From contig JANJWS010000057.1 in NCBI GenBank assembly GCA_024709425.1, positions 1 through 56,231 on the forward strand: 56,231 nucleotides of DNA, written 5' to 3'. This DNA is from Thiobacillus sp. Lineage in GTDB: Bacteria > Pseudomonadota > Gammaproteobacteria > Burkholderiales > Thiobacillaceae. Below are positions 52,715 through 56,231 of this stretch, in pieces; positions within the stretch are counted from its first letter, which is position 1; each line of letters starts with the position of its first letter. A program made the translations under genes and the position numbers. The notes under the pieces are model-generated. The model saw only the letters and a program-made list of their open reading frames with translations, did not search any database and was not told the origin of the DNA.

Positions 52715-55069
52715 ATGGCCATCCATCTCGACGAATACCAGGAGCTCCTCGACGATCTCCCCTCCGACTCCCAGGACGTGCTGCGCGCGTCGTGGAACGA
52801 GGCGGCGCGCGTATTTTCGTCGCGCGGGCTGGACAACTACCTGAAGGGCGCGGTTGCGTTGCACAACCTTGGCCGCGGCGAGGAACTCGTTGTCACCTTC
52901 ATCCAGAAGATGCCGGAGGTGTCCCGCGCCATCGGCGAGGACGTGCTGCCCGACGTGGTCAACTTCCTGCTCGGCATGGCTTCCAAGACCTCGGGCCAGG
53001 TGTTGACGCTGATCGTCGCTACCGCGCCGCTTGCCAGCGAGCGTCTCGGCGACGAGAACCTCTTCCGCAACTACCTCAACGTACTTTCCATCGTGCTGGC
53101 GCAGGCGTCGCGCGGGCTGCGCCCGATGCTGGAGAACCTCGACCGCCTGCTGACCCAGCTCACGCTGGGTGGGCTCAGGCGCTGGGTCCAGTGGGGCGCA
53201 CAGGCGTACAAGGCTGATTTCGAAGGCCAGGCGCGGTATTTCTCGCTACAGAGCCCGGATGCCCTGTCGGTGCTGCAGATGGAGCGGAAGGGCACGCTGT
53301 TCGTCGATGTGCAACGCCGGCTCAACATCTATCTGCGCGCCATGTGGGGCCGCGACTTCTTCATGCGGCCCACCGCCGGCGACTACGAAAGCCGCGAGGG
53401 CTTGAAGCCGTACATCGACCGCTATGTCATCCATATCGCCGACGCCTACGACGATTACAAGCCGCTGGGGCCGGATACGCCGCCCGATCTGCGTGTGCCA
53501 GGCCTGGAAATCTACCGTGCCGCCGCCAACCACTGCGCCGCCCACCTCGCGTTCACCCGCGAGCCGCTGTCGATGCAGATGCTCAACACCACGCAGATGG
53601 CCATCATCGAGACCATCGAGGACGCGCGCGTGGAGGAACTGGCGTGCCGCCAGTTTCCCAACATGCGGGCCGCCTGGCTCGCGCTGCATCCGCCGGCGGA
53701 CTACAGCGAGCCGAAGACCGCCGGCGACCTCCTGAATCGCCTGGCGCGCGCCCTGCTCGAGACGCACAGCGCCGACCCGCATCCCTGGGTCCAGCAGGGC
53801 GTGGCCCTGTTCCACGCGGAACCCGACCTGGCCTCCAACCAGGTGAGCTGGAACATCGGCGTTGAACTGGCACACACGCTCGGGCAGATTCCCCTGCCGG
53901 AATACAACGTGCACAACGACGGCCTGCGCGCGATCTACCGTGACGACAACCGTACCGTGTGGGAGTCGGAGGAGTACGACGAACGCGAGGCGCTGGAAGC
54001 CACCTGGCAGCCCAAGCAGGTTCGCAAGAAAGTCAGCCTCATGGAGATGGTCAACGAGGTCAACAACGAATTTGCCGGCGACGACGCGGAAGAAATCTGG
54101 GTGCTGCCGACCGAATTCTGGCTCGACCAGGAGGGCGTCACCATCAATTCGCTCGAGGGCCGGGAACCGGTCTCGGACCCGGTGCATTACCACGAGTGGG
54201 ACTACCAGATCCAGCTCGAGCGGCCGAGCTGGGTGACCGTACTCGAACGGCGGCCCAGGCTTGGCGAACTGGAGTCGATCGAGCAGATCGTCGAGGAAAA
54301 CAAGCCGGTGATCTCGCGCCTCAAGTTCCTCATCGAATCGATGATTCCACAGGGGATGCAGCGCATTCGCCGCGTCGAGGACGGCGACGAGCTCGACATC
54401 AACGCCGCGGTCCGCGCGATGATCGACATCCGCATGGGCCAGCAACCCGACACGCGCATCATGATGCGCTACAAGCGTAACCTGCGCGATCTTGCCGTGA
54501 TGGTGCTGCTCGACATGTCGGAATCGTCGAACGACAAGGTGCGCGGCCAGGACTACAGCGTGATGGACCTGACCCGCGCGGCGACCGTGCTCCTGTCCGA
54601 CGCGCTCGACCGCATCGGTGACCCGTTCGCGCTGCACGGCTTCTGCTCCGATGGGCGCCACGACGTCCACTACTACCGCTTCAAGGACTTCGATCAGCCC
54701 TACAACGATCTCGTCAAGGCGCGGCTGGCGGCCATGCACGGTTCCTACTCGACGCGTATGGGCGCCGCACTGCGTCACGCCGGTTCCCTGCTCAAGCAGC
54801 AGCCAAAGAGCAAGAAAATCCTCTTCGTCATCACCGATGGCGAACCGGCCGACAATGACGTGCGCGATCCGCAGTACCTGCGCTTCGATACCAAGCGCGC
54901 CGTCGAGGAACTGCAGCGCGACGGCATCACCACGTATGCGTTGTCGCTCGATCCGCACGCCGACCAGTACGTGTCGCGCATCTTCGGTGCCAAGAATTTC
55001 ACCGTGCTCGACCACGTCGAGCGCCTGCCGGAAAAACTGCCCATGCTCTACATGGGACTGACGAAATAA
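52715..55069 (+). CDS. cbbO: CbbO, VWA-domain RuBisCO activase adaptor (carboxysomal)
   Basis: The 784-residue protein has the same architecture as the form II CbbO: a long alpha-rich region and a C-terminal von Willebrand A domain with DMSES at the metal-ion site (near residue 600) and [14 protein letters not shown]. It pairs with the preceding CbbQ to reactivate form IA RuBisCO. It differs widely from the other CbbO across the N-terminal half, consistent with recognising a different RuBisCO. The ATG at 52715 lacks a clear ribosome-binding site. Confidence 0.93.
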   Translation: MAIHLDEYQELLDDLPSDSQDVLRASWNEAARVFSSRGLDNYLKGAVALHNLGRGEELVVTFIQKMPEVSRAIGEDVLPDVVNFLLGMASKTSGQVLTLIVATAPLASERLGDENLFRNYLNVLSIVLAQASRGLRPMLENLDRLLTQLTLGGLRRWVQWGAQAYKADFEGQARYFSLQSPDALSVLQMERKGTLFVDVQRRLNIYLRAMWGRDFFMRPTAGDYESREGLKPYIDRYVIHIADAYDDYKPLGPDTPPDLRVPGLEIYRAAANHCAAHLAFTREPLSMQMLNTTQMAIIETIEDARVEELACRQFPNMRAAWLALHPPADYSEPKTAGDLLNRLARALLETHSADPHPWVQQGVALFHAEPDLASNQVSWNIGVELAHTLGQIPLPEYNVHNDGLRAIYRDDNRTVWESEEYDEREALEATWQPKQVRKKVSLMEMVNEVNNEFAGDDAEEIWVLPTEFWLDQEGVTINSLEGREPVSDPVHYHEWDYQIQLERPSWVTVLERRPRLGELESIEQIVEENKPVISRLKFLIESMIPQGMQRIRRVEDGDELDINAAVRAMIDIRMGQQPDTRIMMRYKRNLRDLAVMVLLDMSESSNDKVRGQDYSVMDLTRAATVLLSDALDRIGDPFALHGFCSDGRHDVHYYRFKDFDQPYNDLVKARLAAMHGSYSTRMGAALRHAGSLLKQQPKSKKILFVITDGEPADNDVRDPQYLRFDTKRAVEELQRDGITTYALSLDPHADQYVSRIFGAKNFTVLDHVERLPEKLPMLYMGLTK

Positions 55070-55073
55070 GCGC

Positions 55074-55703
55074 ATGGACGTCACGCTTCGCACCTTCGTC
55101 TTCATCGACTCGCTGCAACCGCAGCTGGCTTCCTACCTGGCCACGTCCTCGCAGGGGTTCCTGCCCGTGCCGGGCGACGCCTGCCTGTGGATCGAAGTCG
55201 CGCCGGGCATGGCGGTACACCGGCTCTCGGACATCGCCCTCAAGGAGACCAACGTCCACCTCGGCGAGCAGGTCGTGGAGCGTTCGTTCGGTTCGATGGA
55301 GATTCACTACCGCAACCAGAGCGAAGTGCAGGAGGCTGGCGACATCATCCTGCGCCAGCTGAACACGGGCGTCGAATCCCGCATGGCCTGCCGCATCGCC
55401 TGGAACGAGATCATCCGCGGCATGACCCCGGACCATACCACGCTGATCAACCGCCAGTTGCGCAAGGGTTCGATGATCCTGCCCGGCAAGAGCATGTTCA
55501 TCCTGGAGGTGGAACCGGCCGGCTATGCCGTCTATGCCGCCAACGAGGCGGAAAAGGCCGCGCACATCACGCTGGTCGACGTCAAGCCGTTCGGTAACTT
55601 CGGCCGCCTCACCATGATGGGCAGCGAGGCCGAGGCGGAGGAAGCGCAACGTGCCGCCGTGGAGGCCCTTGCCCGCATCAATCAGCGCGCGACCCTGGAG
55701 TGA
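55074..55703 (+). CDS. csoS1D: CsoS1D, tandem-domain carboxysome shell protein
   Basis: The 209-residue protein is two fused BMC domains: [44 protein letters not shown] with [20 protein letters not shown], and [11 protein letters not shown] with [32 protein letters not shown]. These match the CsoS1D trimer family, whose stacked trimers have a gated pore thought to pass larger metabolites such as RuBP. It begins four bases after cbbO and ends the operon. Confidence 0.9.
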   Translation: MDVTLRTFVFIDSLQPQLASYLATSSQGFLPVPGDACLWIEVAPGMAVHRLSDIALKETNVHLGEQVVERSFGSMEIHYRNQSEVQEAGDIILRQLNTGVESRMACRIAWNEIIRGMTPDHTTLINRQLRKGSMILPGKSMFILEVEPAGYAVYAANEAEKAAHITLVDVKPFGNFGRLTMMGSEAEAEEAQRAAVEALARINQRATLE

Positions 55704-55744
55704 GTGCGTGCTTGTCCGGGGCGCCCCGCCGCGCTCCAGGCGGG

Positions 55745-56107
55745 CTAGTGGAAGCGCGCGGCCCAGGCGGCGGTGGCAGGCCCCATGAGATTGAGCAGCA
55801 GCGCCGGAAACAGCCCGAAGCACAGGATCACCGCAGCGAATCCCAGGAGCAGCCAGAATTCGCGCGGGCGCAGGTCCTGCGCACGCGCCACGGTCTCGAA
55901 CACGACGGGACCCAAACAGGTGCGGCGATAGAGATCGAGGAAATACGCCGCACCCAGAACCAGAGCGAACAGCGCCGCCAGACCCGCTCCGGCATGCGTC
56001 TGCAACGTCGCCGTCAGCAGCAGGAATTCCGCGGGAAATCCCGAGGTGCCCGGCAGCCCCATGCCGGCCAGCCCGAAGAACAGCAGGAAGCCCGCCAGGC
56101 GTGGCAT
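55745..56107 (-). CDS. NuoM-like proton-channel subunit, C-terminal part
   Basis: The 120 residues are very hydrophobic and start MPRLAGFLLFFGLAGMGLPGTSGFPAEFLLL, a conserved segment of NuoM/ND4-type proton-translocating subunits that normally lies two-thirds of the way along the protein. The stop is at 55745-55747. The N-terminal part is missing: upstream sequence quickly becomes a copy of the contig's own 55721-55819 bases, so the true gene continues beyond a mis-joined end. Near cso operons, such subunits can belong to a DAB-type inorganic-carbon uptake complex (DabB with DabA), but a normal NADH dehydrogenase subunit is equally possible. Confidence 0.7.
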   Translation of the reverse strand: MPRLAGFLLFFGLAGMGLPGTSGFPAEFLLLTATLQTHAGAGLAALFALVLGAAYFLDLYRRTCLGPVVFETVARAQDLRPREFWLLLGFAAVILCFGLFPALLLNLMGPATAAWAARFH

Positions 56108-56132
56108 CGAGCGGGCGGGGGGGCCCCCGGGC

Positions 56133-56231
56133 GCGCCCCGCCGCGCTCCAGGCGGGCTAGTGGAAGCGCGCGGCCCAGGCGGCGGTGGCAGGCCCCATGA
56201 GATTGAGCAGCAGCGCCGGAAACAGCCCGAA
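56133..56231. repeat. Terminal 99-base exact repeat of 55721-55819
   Basis: The last 99 bases are identical to 55721-55819 and the identity begins exactly at 56133 and runs to the contig end. A repeat of exactly 99 bases at an end is what a de Bruijn graph assembler with that k-mer size produces. It is probably not genomic structure. Confidence 0.75.

Overview
The window is a high-GC chromosomal contig from a chemolithoautotrophic, most likely sulfur-oxidising betaproteobacterium of the Thiobacillus type. This rests on: form II RuBisCO (cbbM) plus carboxysomal form IA RuBisCO (cbbLS) with a full alpha-carboxysome (cso) operon and two CbbR regulators; a DsrC/TusE-family protein and a rhodanese; betaproteobacterial-style purEK and purMN arrangements; and an Rpf (DSF) signalling locus. 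The genus is inferred from gene content, not from a database search.

Layout. (1) 1-4.7 kb: a diverged, truncated copy of the 5' part of an AddA/RecB-like helicase-nuclease gene, a VapBC-type toxin-antitoxin pair, then the intact helicase-nuclease gene, which carries a mobile hairpin element in frame. (2) 4.8-10.8 kb: a NapA-like molybdoenzyme with a Tat signal and a multihaem cytochrome c, divergent from an OmpR-type two-component system and followed by an FNR-like regulator. Four helically phased TTAA boxes lie in the divergent promoter region. (3) 11.2-15.6 kb: an Fe(II)/2-oxoglutarate-type dioxygenase, a YqiA-like hydrolase, an RNase II-family exonuclease and a TonB-like protein. (4) 15.8-20.4 kb: a complete rpfF / rpfC-rpfG system (DSF synthase, hybrid sensor, HD-GYP phosphodiesterase). 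(5) 20.5-28.5 kb: purine genes purC (fused in frame to an AI-2E-family permease), purM, purN, purK and purE, with two DUF3108 proteins and a DUF192 protein. (6) 28.6-33 kb: a DUF486 membrane protein, repeats, a DsrC/TusE-like protein with an IscR-type operator, a rhodanese, a lipoprotein and a secreted subtilase with calcium-binding and dockerin-like repeats.

(7) 33-55.7 kb is a carbon-fixation island built from three units. Unit one is cbbR-cbbM-cbbQ-cbbO (form II RuBisCO and its MoxR/VWA activase). Unit two is sbtA-sbtB (bicarbonate transporter and PII-like partner). Unit three is cbbR-cbbL-cbbS-csoS2-csoSCA-csoS4A-csoS4B-csoS1-ferritin-like-acRAF-mcdA-mcdB-cbbQ-cbbO-csoS1D. A RelE/HigA-like toxin-antitoxin pair and a conserved hypothetical gene separate the first two. 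Together they cover inorganic-carbon uptake, carbonic anhydrase, both RuBisCOs with separate activases, shell and scaffold, and carboxysome positioning. Strong inverted repeats sit at the operon junctions where expression probably has to change (cbbM/cbbQ, cbbL/cbbS, cbbS/csoS2, cbbQ/cbbO).

(8) The contig ends in the C-terminal part of a NuoM/proton-channel-like gene. Its last 99 bases exactly repeat bases 412 upstream, which looks like an assembly artefact. I saw no tRNA, rRNA, CRISPR array, insertion-sequence transposase or riboswitch.
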